Assembly (NCBI GenBank): GCA_002633005.1
Contig: NMRA01000176.1
Span: forward strand, 198,988-262,987
DNA from: Phoronis australis
Taxonomy: Eukaryota; Phoronida; Phoronidae
Reading direction: 5' to 3'
DNA: 64,000 nucleotides
Below the pieces are notes generated by a model that had not been told where the DNA came from, did no database searches, and saw nothing but the letters and a program-made list of their open reading frames with translations. Below, in pieces: positions 1 through 10,707 of the stretch (positions within the stretch are counted from its first letter, which is position 1; each line of letters starts with the position of its first letter). A program made the translations under genes and the position numbers.

Positions 1-574
1 GATAACGGCTGAGAACATGTAATAATCTATTTATACCACATACTAAACGAGAAACATTGCAATGAATCGATTTACCTTTTCTGACTCCCCACGGCTTTGT
101 AACTACTTTCTATGTCAGAGGCCCGGGGTCGGAGGTCGTGACCTTTTAAGAAAAGCTATTTTTGTCAAATAATGCTTTTACTCAAAACCAATTGAAAACT
201 TAAATATAATAGAAATAAATTGAATTTATAAATTAAGGTTTACCAACTATTATAGCTTAAAACACGTTTTTTTTCACGCTAAGCTTCGACCGGGAAATTA
301 TCGTCTGCTAAAGTAGGTTACCACTGGTAACTGAATATAATTCTCAAGTCAAAGATCCTGACGACACGATACCCGCATTCAAACTGGAGATCGGTTTTTT
401 ACAAGTAAGAGGACATGAGAAAAAAATTCACTGAATTAAGATATCATTTTTATGGAAATTATGTGTCTTATTTTTTGTAGCGTATTAGTACAGTACAATG
501 CGGTTTGTTGAGCATGCGATTATTGCGCGTGCTCATTTAAGTATTCTATTTTCACTCTTGATGACGTCAGTCAC

Positions 575-735
575 TGCATGGTGTAGTGGTAAAGTCGGCC
601 ACCAGCAATTCCAGGGTCCCGGGTTCGACTCCGTCCTCGGTTTCCCGCCAAATCGTTATCTCACTAGTGAGATAACTTTATGGGTTATTACACGGTTGTA
701 TCTGCCATTTGACGCTAATATTGTGGTATAAAGTA
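575..735 (+). repeat. tRNA-derived SINE
   Basis: An A-box-like stretch (TGGTGTAGTGG, near 579) and a perfect B box (GGTTCGACTCC, 622-632) mark an internal RNA polymerase III promoter. The part after the B box (TTATGGGTTATTACACGG and onward to about 727) recurs at about 9046-9097, so this is a dispersed element and not a working tRNA gene. No clean acceptor stem is visible. Confidence 0.6.
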
Positions 736-739
736 ATGA

Positions 740-1440
740 TAAATTATGACTCCTGCGATTTTGCATCTTTGAGTACGCTTGTCAGTTGTGCCGTGTCAAA
801 AGTTAATTACCTAAAGGTACTTTAGCTATCAAAACTTTTTATAATTGTTTCAAGTGAACAATAATGGCATTCACAGATTTTGTGGGATATTGAAGCGGTT
901 ACAGACCTTGTTCTCTCAAACATTAGCATGGATCTTACCTGACAGTTACCGTCAGACAGGGTAACACAGAAATACATAGTACCGTGAGAAAGGGCTTGTA
1001 AAACAATCTGTGAAAAATTCAATGTTAATTCACCATTCTAATGAAAGATCAAACCAACTGCACTGAAGAAAACTCACAATGTCAAATTAATGAAGTCTAG
1101 CACACTAGTCGTAAGATATATACGGTTCCAGGTAAATAGTGAAAAACAAATCAAACAGATTATCCATTTTCCGTATTTTTAAGTGTTTGGAGATGGGGCA
1201 CCTGTATTTATATAGGCACACAGTCGGACAGCGGTCGAAGAGCGGGGTGCCTATATTAAGATAGAAGCCCCGCCGGAAGGAGAACTTAGAGCGGGGCCTG
1301 ATATACAGTGTATGGGCCCTACTCTCCGGCCCTCTTTCGGCGATGCAGCTATATTAATATAGGCGGGCCTACTTTTCTAGCTTATGTCATTTTAATTAGC
1401 ATAAGTCATTTTAAATAATAAGCTGTTGTTCGTACTTATG
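740..1440. other. No gene seen; GC-rich palindromic patch
   Basis: No coding exon with convincing splice sites was found. Positions 1195-1375 are locally GC-rich and carry near-palindromic pieces in opposite orientation (CCTATATTAAGATAG near 1250, CTATATTAATATAGG near 1350) around GCGGGGYCTG-like copies. This looks like a decayed inverted-repeat element. Confidence 0.35.
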
Positions 1441-3230
1441 CGCCCAAAAATTTATTTGTGGCTGAAAATTGCCGTCATCTCTTTCTGGGCGTTCAGCGTC
1501 CTGGCGTCCGTTGTCCGGCGTCCGCAACTGCATCTCCTAAAACTATCACAGGATTTAGATGAGATTTGACAGATGTGTTCCACGGATGACGACGCAGTTC
1601 GGACGGATCGGCAAGTTTAGTTTTTTCGTTTGCCCTTGTGTCCTCAAAGGTCCTCAAGGATTTTCATGAAATTTGACAGCTAGGCATCTACCCGTTTTCG
1701 GATGGATTCGAGATATTTTGCGCCACCTTTTGGCCATTTTTATTGTTTTTAGTCTGTTTTGGCGTGTCCCCTCCACCAACCAAACCATTCTAAGGATGAT
1801 TGTGAAAAGTGGCATATTTATTCGTAGTGTAACGAGGACGGTTGACGATGATTTTCCGATGACGTCGACAACTGTGGCGCCTCTTAGTGACAATTTTTGC
1901 CCCCCCCCACAGGTGCATCTCCTAAACCCAATGTAGCATCTTGATTAAATTTGGCAACCGAGTTTATATGAAGTTGACAACATACGACGACGACTTTCGG
2001 ACCGATCCGACTATCGGTGTATCCTCTAGTGGAGGTTTTAAGTTTTTACGCTCACCTCTGTATCTTCCAACGTCCTCAAAGAATTTTTATGGAGTTCGGC
2101 ATCTATAAATGAGATTTCTGCCGTTTCCTAATGAATTCGGTGTATTTTGTGTCACCTAGTGGCCTTTTTATTGTTTTTGAGTCCGTTTTAAGCGTCCGCC
2201 TCTCTATCAACCAAACCACTCTAAGGGTGATGAGAAAATTGGCATATATGCTCTTAGTGTAAAGAAGACGGTTGATAATGATTTTTCGACGTCTTCAACC
2301 AAGGTGGCGCTTCCTAGTAGCACCTTTTTGCTCCCAAAGACGTACTTCTTAAACCCACTACAGGATTTTTTTAAATTTAGCAAGCATATTTTGATAAAGT
2401 TGACAACGGACGACGAGAACTTTCAGACGGATCCGACGAACTCTGTGCCCCATAGTGGCAATTTCATTTTTAAGTGCCGTCCGGCGTTCACAGCTGTATC
2501 TCCTAAGCCCCTCACAGGATTTTGATGAGATTTAGCAGACCTATTCGACTACTGCAGTGCCCCCTAGTGGCAATTTATATTTCCACCTTTCCCTTTGTAT
2601 CTTTCGATTTTTTGGATGAATTTTTGAGGAAATATGGCAAGTAGGTTTCAGTTTCGGAGGCAATGACAGCTGTTCCTTTTCGGATTTCTCTTGCTGATTC
2701 TGCGCCACCTAGCTTCCATTTTTTTAAATAGTGAAGTGAGGTGTTTGGCGTCAGCCTTTCTAACTGCCAAACCGTTTAAGAAATCGTAATGAAAATTGTG
2801 TGTAACTGACGGCGGTTGATGAATTTCAGCCCACTTCGACCATCGCTGTGCTTCCTAGTGGCAATTTTAGTTTTTACTGTTTCCTCTGCATCTTTGAAAT
2901 TCGTGAATGGATTTTCATGAAATTTATCAAATGCATCTGTATCAAGGTAGCGACAATGACTTTCTATTTTAGGATAGATGTTACAGATTTTGCGCCTCCT
3001 AGAGGGGATTTTTAGAAGTTTCGAGTCCATTGTTGGCTTCCGCCACTCTATCCGCCAAACTTCTTGGAGGATCGTTGTGAAAATTGGCAAATGTCTGTGT
3101 TTCTGATTAAAAGGCGGTGACTGAGATTGACATTAGGACAGGTTCCACTACTAAGGTGCTTTCTAGTGTTTTTTTTTCGTCTAAGGCTGTGTCCTCTTAT
3201 CCTTTGGCAGGATCTTTGTAATATTTTGCG
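1440..3230. repeat. Degenerate tandem array, period roughly 430 bp
   Basis: Related blocks recur in order. CCAAACC(A/G)TTCTAAGGATGAT-like blocks start near 1780, 2210, 2768 and 3054, and each is followed by an ACGGTTGA(C/T)GATGATTTT-like segment. GCATCTCCTAAA(A/C)CC-like blocks occur near 1530, 1915, 2340 and 2498. Copies are strongly diverged, with frame breaks, and spacing is irregular (about 280-560 bp). Short ORFs here are not conserved between units, so I read this as non-coding repeat. Confidence 0.6.
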
Positions 3231-3283
3231 AGCGTATGTTAAATTGCAAAAGTGTAGCAGTAAAATTACGCCCGTAAAGTAAA

Positions 3284-3664
3284 TGGGGGAAATGTCGCCG
3301 TAAATTACGCTCGTAAAATAACTTAAGAACGTTCAAAATTTAAACCAATCAGTGTTGACCTAACATACATGACTGTTGCTGGGCAGCTCGTTCTTGCAAA
3401 ATCGCTGACATTGCAGCAGAGAGTTGATCCGCCATGATTTAGCGCTCGTATCGTAGACATGTAATCCGTCAGTAAATAAGTATTTCCATGCGCACGCGCG
3501 ACCGTGGATTGTAAAACCCAACGTCATCGGCTAAGAGTTTAAACTAAATTACGAGCGTAATTTTACGCCGTAAAGAATTAAATTACGCTCGTAATTTTAC
3601 GGCGTAATTAACGGCGTAATGTACATAATTACACTCGTACTTTGCCGGCGACACTTTCCTCCCA
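3284..3664. mobile_element. MITE with terminal inverted repeats
   Basis: The left end (GGGGGAAATGTCGCCG) matches the reverse complement of the right end (CCGGCGACACTTTCCTCCC) with few differences. Subterminal regions on both sides are built from short repeats of AATTACGCTCGTAAAT type in both orientations. There is no coding capacity. This is a typical non-autonomous DNA transposon. Confidence 0.65.
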
Positions 3665-3796
3665 ACGGCCCATCATACATTTCAACGTTCTGCGTTGCTC
3701 TTGTTCTATATCGTGGCGCATGTTTTTTTTTGAAAAACTCCATCGCCTTAGCTAAAACCTTCCATTGGCACTGCACGAGAATCTAGTGGTTATCAT

Positions 3797-5188
3797 TACT
3801 CTGAGCGTGTAAGCGCAGAGTACTGTTGTTCCTGGGTTTTCTTCAATTTTATTCTTATTCTTCTTATTACTCTGCGCGTGTAAGCGCAGAGTACTGTTGT
3901 TCCTGGGTTTTCTTCAATTTTATTCTTATTTTTATTACTCTGCGCGTGTAAGCGCAGAGTCCTGTTGTTCCTGGGTTTTCTTCAATTTTATTCTTATTCT
4001 TATTCTTCTTCTTATTCTTCTTCCGACCAACTTTGGGGCTTAATAACTCCAAAATGGGTGCAGGTACGGTCTTTAAATTCGGCATAGTACTTTTGACAGT
4101 ATATAAATTTTGATTGGTTATATAATCATATTCCATATTGCACCGTAAGAGGTCGTTTGGTGCAAAGGTCATATAATTTTCAAAATGCTACTCCTCCTTC
4201 AGTTTTAAAGCTATCTTTTTCAAATTCGGTGCACAGGTATAAGTCAACATGTCAATTTAAAAAATTACTTTTCTAAGTAATCGGGTCATCCAATCAGGTG
4301 AATTAGGTCAAAGGTCATTACGTGCAAACTAAAATTTTGAGCTAGACACTTCAAATTGACAGGTCTGATTGCCACAGGTAAATCAAATCGGAATCCAAAG
4401 TTTCAGGTCATTTAGTGCAAACATGGGGTCATTAGGTGCATTTTTCTTCTGAAAATTTGACCTTTTCAATCAGCAAGTATTCTGATGTGTCAACCGTTAG
4501 ACAACTGTGATTCTCAGCGTTAAACACATTTTCCATGGGCTTTGCAATAATTCTCCTAAAGATGCTTAAAATGCACCGGATAAGGTCAATTAGTGCAAAG
4601 GTCATGTAACGTTCAAAATGTTATATCTCTTACGTTTTTCAAGGAATTCTTTTCAATTTCAGCACACTGGTGTAAGTCAACATGCCAATTGAATACCCTA
4701 CTTTACTTCGCAATAGGCCTAACCAATCAGAAAAAATAGGTCAAAGGTCATTGAGTGCAAACTAAAATTTTGAGCTAGAGACTTCAGAATTACGTATCTG
4801 TTTACTAAGTGCGATTGAGTTTGAATTCTAAATTTTCAGGTCATTTGGTGCACCCATGGGGTCATTAGGTGCATTTTTCTTCTGAAAGTTTGACCACTTC
4901 ATTCATCTTGTATTCTGAAGTGCTTAAAGTAAAACATCTGTGATTATTAGCATTAACCACACTTTTAATCGAGTTAACAATTACTCCCTCATCGGGGCTC
5001 ATAATGCACCGGAAGAGGTCAATTAGTGGAAAGGTCATCAAAAAATTAATATGTAATTTCTCCTACAATTTTAAAGAATTCCTTTTCATATTGGTAAACG
5101 GGTTGCTGTCAGTAACTTCCCATAATAATTCCAGTAATACGCACGCGCAGAGTCCGTTATTGTCACGCCGTGACAATAATCTTTCTAG
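3797..5188 (+). mobile_element. Helitron/Helentron-like non-autonomous element, copy 1
   Basis: The left part has three tandem units of about 69 bp (3797, 3868, 3936), each starting with a stem-loop (ACTCTGCGC / GCGCAGAGT, exact in units 2 and 3), followed by a TTCTTA microsatellite. The body carries two diverged sub-repeats with the motif AGGTCAAAGGTCATT. The right end has GCGCAGAGTC, an 11-bp hairpin (TTATTGTCACG / CGTGACAATAA, 5157-5178), and CTAG followed by T at 5185-5189. A hairpin shortly before CTRR-T is the usual Helitron 3' end. The assignment is inference, since no Rep/helicase is present. Confidence 0.5.
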
Positions 5189-6320
5189 TTCTTATTCTTA
5201 TTCTTCTTATTCTTCTTCCGACCAACTTTGAGGCTTAATAACTCCAAATTGGGAGCAGGTACGGTCTTTAAATTCAGCATATAACTTTTGACGGAATATA
5301 AATTTTGATTAGTTATATAATCATATTCCATATTGCACCGGAAGAGGTCGTTTAGTGCAAAGGTCATATAATTTTCAAAATGCTACTCCTCCTTCAGTTT
5401 TAAAGCTATCTTTTTCAAATTCGGCGCACAGGTATAAGTCATCATGACAATTTAAAAAATTACTTTTCTAAGTAATCGGGTCATCCAATCAGGTGAAATA
5501 GGTCAAAGGTCATTAGGTGCAAACTAAAATTTTGAGCTAGACACTTCAAATTGACAGGTCTGATTGTCACAGGTAAATCAAATCAGAATCCAAAGTTTCA
5601 GGTCATTTAGTGCAAACATGGGGTCATTAGGTGCATTTTACTTCTGAAAATTTGACCTTTTCAGTCAGCAAGTTTTCTGATGTGTTAACCGTTAGACAAC
5701 TGTGATTCTCAGCGTTAAACACATTTTCCATGGGCTTTGCAATAATTCTCCTAAAGATGCTTAAAATGCACCGGATAAGGTCAATTAGTGCAAAGGTCAT
5801 GTAATGTTCAAAATGTTATATCTCTTCCGTTTTTCAAGGAATTCTTTTCAATTTCAGCACACCGGTATAAGTCAACATAGGCCTAACCAATCAGAAAAAA
5901 ATACGTCAAAGGTCATTGAGTGCAAACTAAAATTTTGAGCTAGAGACTTCAGAATTACATATCTGTTTACTAAGTGCGATTGAGTTTGAATTCTAAATTT
6001 TCAGGTCACTTGGTGCACCCATGGGGTCATAGGGTGCATTTTTCTTCTGAAAGTTAGACCAATTCATTCATCTTGTATTCTGAAGTGCTTAAAGTAAAAC
6101 ATCTTTAAATCAAGTTTACAATTATTCTCTCGTTGGGGTTCATAATGCACCGGAAGAGGTCAATTAGTGGAAAGGTCATCAAAATATTAACACGTAATTT
6201 CTCTTACATTTTTTTAAGAATTTCTTTTCATATTGGTAAACGGGTTGCTGTCAGTAACTTCCCTAAGCAATTTCAGTGATATGCACGCGCAGAGTCACGA
6301 CGTGACAATAATCTTTCTAG
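5189..6320 (+). mobile_element. Helitron/Helentron-like non-autonomous element, copy 2
   Basis: This begins directly after the 3' end of copy 1 with the TTCTTA microsatellite and repeats its body closely (CCGACCAACTTTGAGGCTTA at 5218 against 4022 in copy 1). It lacks the stem-loop units found at the left of copy 1. It ends in GCGCAGAGTC, a hairpin shortened by a small deletion (TCACG / CGTGA near 6295-6305), then CTAG and T (6317-6321). The head-to-tail order with a shared junction suggests tandem insertion or rolling-circle read-through. Confidence 0.5.
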
Positions 6321-6392
6321 TTTTCTCTTGCTGTTCTCCTTGTTGTGGGAGTGTATATGAGGAAATATTTTAACAACTTTCTGTCGTTTCAG

Positions 6393-6461
6393 ACTTGATG
6401 TCGATGGTGCTGGCGTTAGTTAGTGATCATACTGCCTCGATCATATGTTCCGCATTGATAA
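6393..6461 (+). CDS. Candidate internal exon A1, symmetric phase 1-1, unknown protein
   Basis: A 69-nt open segment lies between a pyrimidine-rich acceptor (GTCGTTTCAG) and a GTGAGT donor. In phase 1 it reads without stops (about 23 residues, starting LMSMVLALVSD, hydrophobic and ending SIICSALI). The intron after it resembles the intron after the candidate exon at 7270-7368 (CGACTTCC(T/A)CGAGT, ACTTGAT), which suggests an old duplication of exon plus flank. No family is recognised. It may belong to the 5' part of the caspase gene because all candidates here share phase 1-1, but no transcript evidence is visible. Confidence 0.3.
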
Positions 6462-7269
6462 GTGAGTATTGTGTGGTTTTGTTTAAAAATAAATTGAAAT
6501 TTCCAATCTGCACCGTGATTATGTTCGTGATTCGACTTCCTCGAGTGTGACTTGATAGACCTGAAATTTTCATATGCTGTTGCATTTAGTGACACTCAAC
6601 AGTTTTGAATTGTTTTGTGTTTGAATCCACATTGCCTAAATGACACGTTTGAAGAAGTATTTTGAGAAATAAATAAATCTCACTTGAGAAAAATTTCCTA
6701 CCTTCTAGTCACAGAGATAATTTCTAAGAGTTAGTTCTCGACTGTCATGCGCTCAGTGGTTTGGCTAAACTTTTATTCTGTAATAGTGTGAAATGGAAGC
6801 GTAAGACCAAAATTCTGTCTTCAGCCACACGTCACGTCTTATAAAACAGGTCTCTGGACCTATTAAACCAAAAAAGCATACAGTGTAGTTATTTCTTGTC
6901 CGTAGGCCAATTCAGTTTGAGACATATGCTCACCGACTGAGAGAACAGGTCCTTCAGTCTCAATTTCAGGCAAGGTATCGCGTTTTTGCTTGGGAAGGCA
7001 ATTAAGCAAAGGTTTGAAAGTTCGGGGTTTGTTAACCGACGAATATGAAAAATCTGATTGTCCCCCACACCCCACGACCCACGACCCACAACCCCATCGA
7101 TTCAGTATACACAAGCTGGACTCTATCTGAGCATATAACAAACGCTGACGTGCTGGACCAACGAATAGTGCGAGATCGGCTGGCATGTCCCTGTTTTTTG
7201 GAATTACGAGAGTCGATTCATGTGGGGAGTATTTGAGACAACGCATTAAACATATTTTTGTCATTTCAG

Positions 7270-7368
7270 ATAGGTTCGGTAACGAGATCAATGCTTATCG
7301 ATGCCGGGATCTGTTTTTCTTTGCGTACGTTGGATTCGCCCTCTCTCTGGTCGAATATACATGTAATT
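7270..7368 (+). CDS. Candidate internal exon A2, symmetric phase 1-1, unknown protein
   Basis: A 99-nt segment lies between a TGTCATTTCAG acceptor and a GTAAGT donor and is open in phase 1 (33 residues). It contains a hydrophobic stretch (LFFFAYVGFALSLVEY) that could be a membrane segment or a buried helix. Flanking intron sequence resembles that of the 6393-6461 candidate. The C-rich run at about 7065-7100 upstream is non-coding low-complexity sequence. No domain is recognised, so the exon call rests on splice sites, phase and openness only. Confidence 0.3.
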
Positions 7369-7564
7369 GTAAGTTTTGTATGGACTCATTGAAAGCTGAG
7401 ATTTTCAACCTGTACCAAGAAAATATTCGTAATTCTGTGCTTCGACTTCCACGAGTATTACTTGATCAACTGTGAGCATTTCGGGAGTGTAATAAAGAAA
7501 TAAATGCCACATGGCCGTATTGCGCTCAAGTTATTCAACGCTTATGGGATCGTAAACAGCCTTA

Positions 7565-7987
7565 GGTGCCGTTTACACTTCAAAAGTTGACACGGATAAG
7601 CTGACACGGAACGAGTTGTTCCAGTGTGTAAACGGGACTGACATGGAATAAATTGACACCGCGGTGACAAATTTTGCCACCCGTTTGTGAGGTGGAGCAA
7701 TTTGCGCCCGAACATCTTGCTCCGTGTCAATTATATGTCTAAACGCGAAAACTGGGGCAAGACGGAAATGATCATCTCTACTGCGCTTGCCTAATGACCT
7801 ATGTAAGGGTTCTTTGTCTCTGCAACTCTCGTCATTTGTAAACCTGCGCATGTGCGACCCAGTCTCTCCAGCCTGCAATTTCCGTCTTGCCACGGTTAGT
7901 GTGTTGTGTGTGTAAACGTCTGCTTGACACGGGTCAATTTGCTCCGTGTCAGTTGCGCCGGGCCAAAAGTTGATGTCTAAACGGGAC
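7565..7987. mobile_element. MITE inserted in duplication unit 1
   Basis: The terminal inverted repeats are GTGCCGTTTACACTTCAA at the left and, reverse-complemented, GTCCCGTTTAGACATCAA at the right, with further GACACGG motifs inside. Unit 2 supplies the empty site: AAACAGCC runs straight into ATATTCACCG there, while unit 1 has the element between them. A TA-containing target duplication is likely. The apparent ORFs inside are not conserved. Confidence 0.75.
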
Positions 7988-8138
7988 TATATTCACCGTT
8001 CACAGAGGTCCTCAAAAATTAATTGAAAACAAACAATTACCTAACGTTGTGATCAATCTGAATAGCTTTTTCTTTATGCCTCTAGGATACAATGTAATTC
8101 ACTTTTCGCTTTTTAAAACTAGAATTTCTTTTTTCCAG

Positions 8139-8195
8139 GTAATTTCTTCCAGAAATTTGTTAGTTGTGGGAGAACAAAAGACAGTGGAAATGAAG
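8139..8195 (+). CDS. Tandem 57-nt exon, copy 1
   Basis: This is one of four 57-nt segments, each after a TTTTCCAG acceptor and before a GTATCR or GTACCG donor. It is open in phase 1-1 and reads NFFQKFVSCGRTKDSGNE after the split first codon. The acceptor tract, length, phase and donor are all kept between copies, which argues for real exons rather than chance. The encoded peptide of 19 residues has no family I recognise. Because it is symmetric it can be added or skipped without breaking frame. Confidence 0.45.
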
Positions 8196-9029
8196 GTATC
8201 GTAAAATAAAATGATTTCAGGTCCTTTACTGAAAGTTTGTGTTTTAGTTAGCTCTTTCTCATTGTTCGATTACCCCGGCCATCGCTGACTTAAATCAGTA
8301 CGGTCAACACGTTTCGGCTTACATGTACGTCAAGCTCTGACTTTAAATAGCTCAGGAAAACGTGTCAACATCAGCCTGTCGTACCATTAACTAGCCTCTC
8401 TGCAATAGAACTCCCCACTTGCAACGCCTCATCCGTGTAAGAACTTGTTGATTCCAGGTCGGGGTCTCCCGGGCACTGAGCCAGTTGCTGATGGTTTGCT
8501 AGCTAGTCAGGGTCGGAACCGAGTTCCTCACGAATCCTCGCGTCAATGGGCTCAAGGGCGAATAAATAGGCATTTATCTGTCGCATATGATCATTCACCA
8601 CCTCTAAATCGCCTCAACCTAATGCTTGTTTACAAGTATTGATGAAATTGACTGAATTGTCGCAAAAAGGAAACAAGTATTCTGGTTTATTAGCCGCCGT
8701 ATTAATCAATTTGAGGATCACTCACGACAGTCGTTTCATAATATACAGCATTACGTTATTGAACATATAAAAGGAAACATCGAATATATCTTTGGTTAAT
8801 CGCATATATATATAAATAAATAAATAAATAATTTTTATGGAATACAAAATGTTAACATCAAATATGCAAAAAGTAAAGTCAAATGTAAGTATAAGAAATC
8901 GAACACATATAATAACATCAAACATAACTTTTTGAACATTGAATTTTGTACACATAAATATAGATTATTACATGGCGAAGTCGTTATCCCCCTTATCTAG
9001 AGCCCAAGTGGATTTTGGAGAATTATCGC

Positions 9030-9097
9030 CCGAGGGGCTTTAGATATCTTTATGGGTTATTACACGGTTGTATTTGCCATTTGAGCCTAATATTGTG
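9030..9097 (+). repeat. SINE 3' fragment
   Basis: It matches the tail of the SINE at 575-735 (CTTTATGGGTTATTACACGG, TGCCATTTGA, CTAATATTGTG). It lacks the A/B box head. It interrupts duplication unit 1 relative to unit 2. Confidence 0.55.
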
Positions 9098-9262
9098 CAT
9101 TGAACTTAATAAGAATATTTGACTTCTAACATTGTAGTTACCAAAGAACCGGCGCCTGTAGTCTCAGGAGTGCCACTTATTGAACGCTTATGGCATAAAA
9201 TGTAAACAGCCATATTCACCGTTCACAGAGCTACTCGGAAATTAATTGAAAACAAATCGGTT

Positions 9263-9400
9263 AATAAAACAACAAGAATGGATCAATTGAAATTCTAAAT
9301 TTTCATATGTAAAAACTTCCTTTGTCTGTTTTTGTTGACAAAGGAAGTTTTTACATCCGAAAATTTCAAATTTCAGTTGATCCATTCTTGTTGTTTTATT
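9263..9400. mobile_element. Fold-back (long hairpin) element
   Basis: Two 64-bp arms (9263-9326 and 9337-9400) are almost perfect inverted copies separated by a 10-bp spacer. The outermost sequence is AATAAAACAACAAGAATGG. It sits in duplication unit 2 at a point where unit 1 has no insertion, so it is a younger insertion than the duplication. Non-coding. Confidence 0.75.
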
Positions 9401-9603
9401 TACCGATTTATATTCTTCATTTCATGAAACAATAGTATCCTTTGGAGGATATGGATCGCCTTATTTAGTTTCAGATATATTTTCTACGTTGAAAACAAAC
9501 AATTACATGACGTCGTGATCAATCTGAATAGCTTTTTCTTTATGCCTCCAGGATTCAATGTTATTCACCTTTCGCTTTTTAAAACTAGAATTCTTTTTTC
9601 CAG

Positions 9604-9660
9604 ATAATTTCTTCAAGAAATTTGTTAGTTGTGGGAGAACAAAAGACAGTGGAAATGAAG
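9604..9660 (+). CDS. Tandem 57-nt exon, copy 2
   Basis: Nearly identical to copy 1 at 8139: NFFKKFVSCGRTKDSGNE, with the same GTATCG donor. It lies in duplication unit 2, so the resemblance is partly explained by recent duplication of the whole unit. Phase 1-1 and stop-free. Confidence 0.45.
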
Positions 9661-10447
9661 GTATCGTAAAATAAAATGATTTCAGGACCTTTACTGAAAG
9701 GTTGTGTTTTAGTTAGCTCTTTCTCAGTGTTCGATTTCCCCGGCCATCACTGACTTACAACAGGTCGGTCAACACGTTTCGGCTTACGTCAATCCCTGAC
9801 TTTAAAAACTCAGGAAAACGTGTCAACATCAGCCTGGCGTACCATTAACTAGACTTTCTGCAATAGAACCCCCACTTGCAACGCCTCAAACGTGTAAGAA
9901 CTTGTTGATTCGAGGTCGGGCTCCCCTGGGCCCTGAGCCAATTGCTTATGGCTTATTGGCTAGTCAGGCTCGGAACCGAGTTCCTCACAAAACCGCGCGT
10001 CAGTGGCCTCAAGTGCGTATAAATAGGCATTTATCTGTCGCATAATATCATTCACCACCTCTAAATTGCCCTAATATATCTTTTTTAATCGCACATAAAT
10101 ATACTTTGCTATGGATTACAAAAATTTTAACATCAAATATGCAAAAAGTAAAGTCAAATGTAAATATAAGATATCGAGCACATACAATAACATCAAACAT
10201 AACTTTTTGAACATTGAATTTTGTAACACATAGCACGCCTTAGACAACAACGATAATTATGCATTGAACTTGTAAAATAAGAATATTTGTAGTTACCAAA
10301 GAGCCGGCGTCTGTAGTCCAAGGAGTGCAATAAAGAAATAAATACCAAATGGCCGTATTGCACTCAATTTATTCAACGCTTATGGGATAAAATGTAACCA
10401 GCCATTTTCACCGTTCATAGACTGAGATACTCAGAAATTTTTTCCAG

Positions 10448-10504
10448 ATGATTTCGTCAAGATTTTTGTTACTGGTGGAGGAACAGAAGAGAGTGGAAAT
10501 AAGG
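10448..10504 (+). CDS. Tandem 57-nt exon, copy 3
   Basis: A more diverged copy: DFVKIFVTGGGTEESGNK, still exactly 57 nt, phase 1-1 and stop-free, with a TTTTTTCCAG acceptor and a GTATCA donor. Many changes are non-synonymous, yet the frame and both splice sites are kept. Confidence 0.45.
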
Positions 10505-10650
10505 GTATCATCGTTCAAATATAGCTATTGTCAAATAAAATGATTTTCAGGACTTTTCCTGAAAGCTTTTTTTCTAACACCTTCAGGACGCAATGTAAGC
10601 AGACATGCATGTATTTACCGTTTGCGTTTTAAAACTTTTCTCTTTTCCAG

Positions 10651-10707
10651 AAGATTTCGCCAAGAAGTATGTAACTGATGGAAGAACAGAAGGCATTATA
10701 GATGAAG
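10651..10707 (+). CDS. Tandem 57-nt exon, copy 4
   Basis: The most diverged copy: DFAKKYVTDGRTEGIIDE, 57 nt, phase 1-1, acceptor TCTCTTTTCCAG and donor GTACCG. It is the closest copy upstream of the caspase exon at 12741, which also begins in phase 1. Direct splicing of this exon to the caspase exon would be in frame, making a variable linker before the catalytic domain. That link is inference. Confidence 0.45.

Larger units (their letters stand above)
7495..10600 (+). repeat. Tandem segmental duplication (two units plus a partial third)
   Basis: Unit 1 (about 7495-9170), unit 2 (about 9170-10320) and a partial unit 3 (about 10320-10600) share long near-identical blocks. Examples are 8040-8640 against 9495-10070, 8745-8960 against 10073-10235, and the TTATTCAACGCTTATGGGAT block at 7530 and 10370. 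Unit 1 carries a MITE (7565-7987) and a SINE fragment (about 8960-9097) absent from unit 2. Unit 2 carries a fold-back element absent from unit 1. Each unit contains one 57-nt candidate exon. Confidence 0.8.

Noticed and set aside
575-645. A functional tRNA gene
   Set aside because: A and B boxes are present, but no convincing acceptor or anticodon stem, and the downstream part recurs elsewhere, so it is a SINE.
6863-7291. 142-residue minus-strand ORF
   Set aside because: It crosses low-complexity C-rich sequence and the candidate plus-strand exon region. No motif or splice support.
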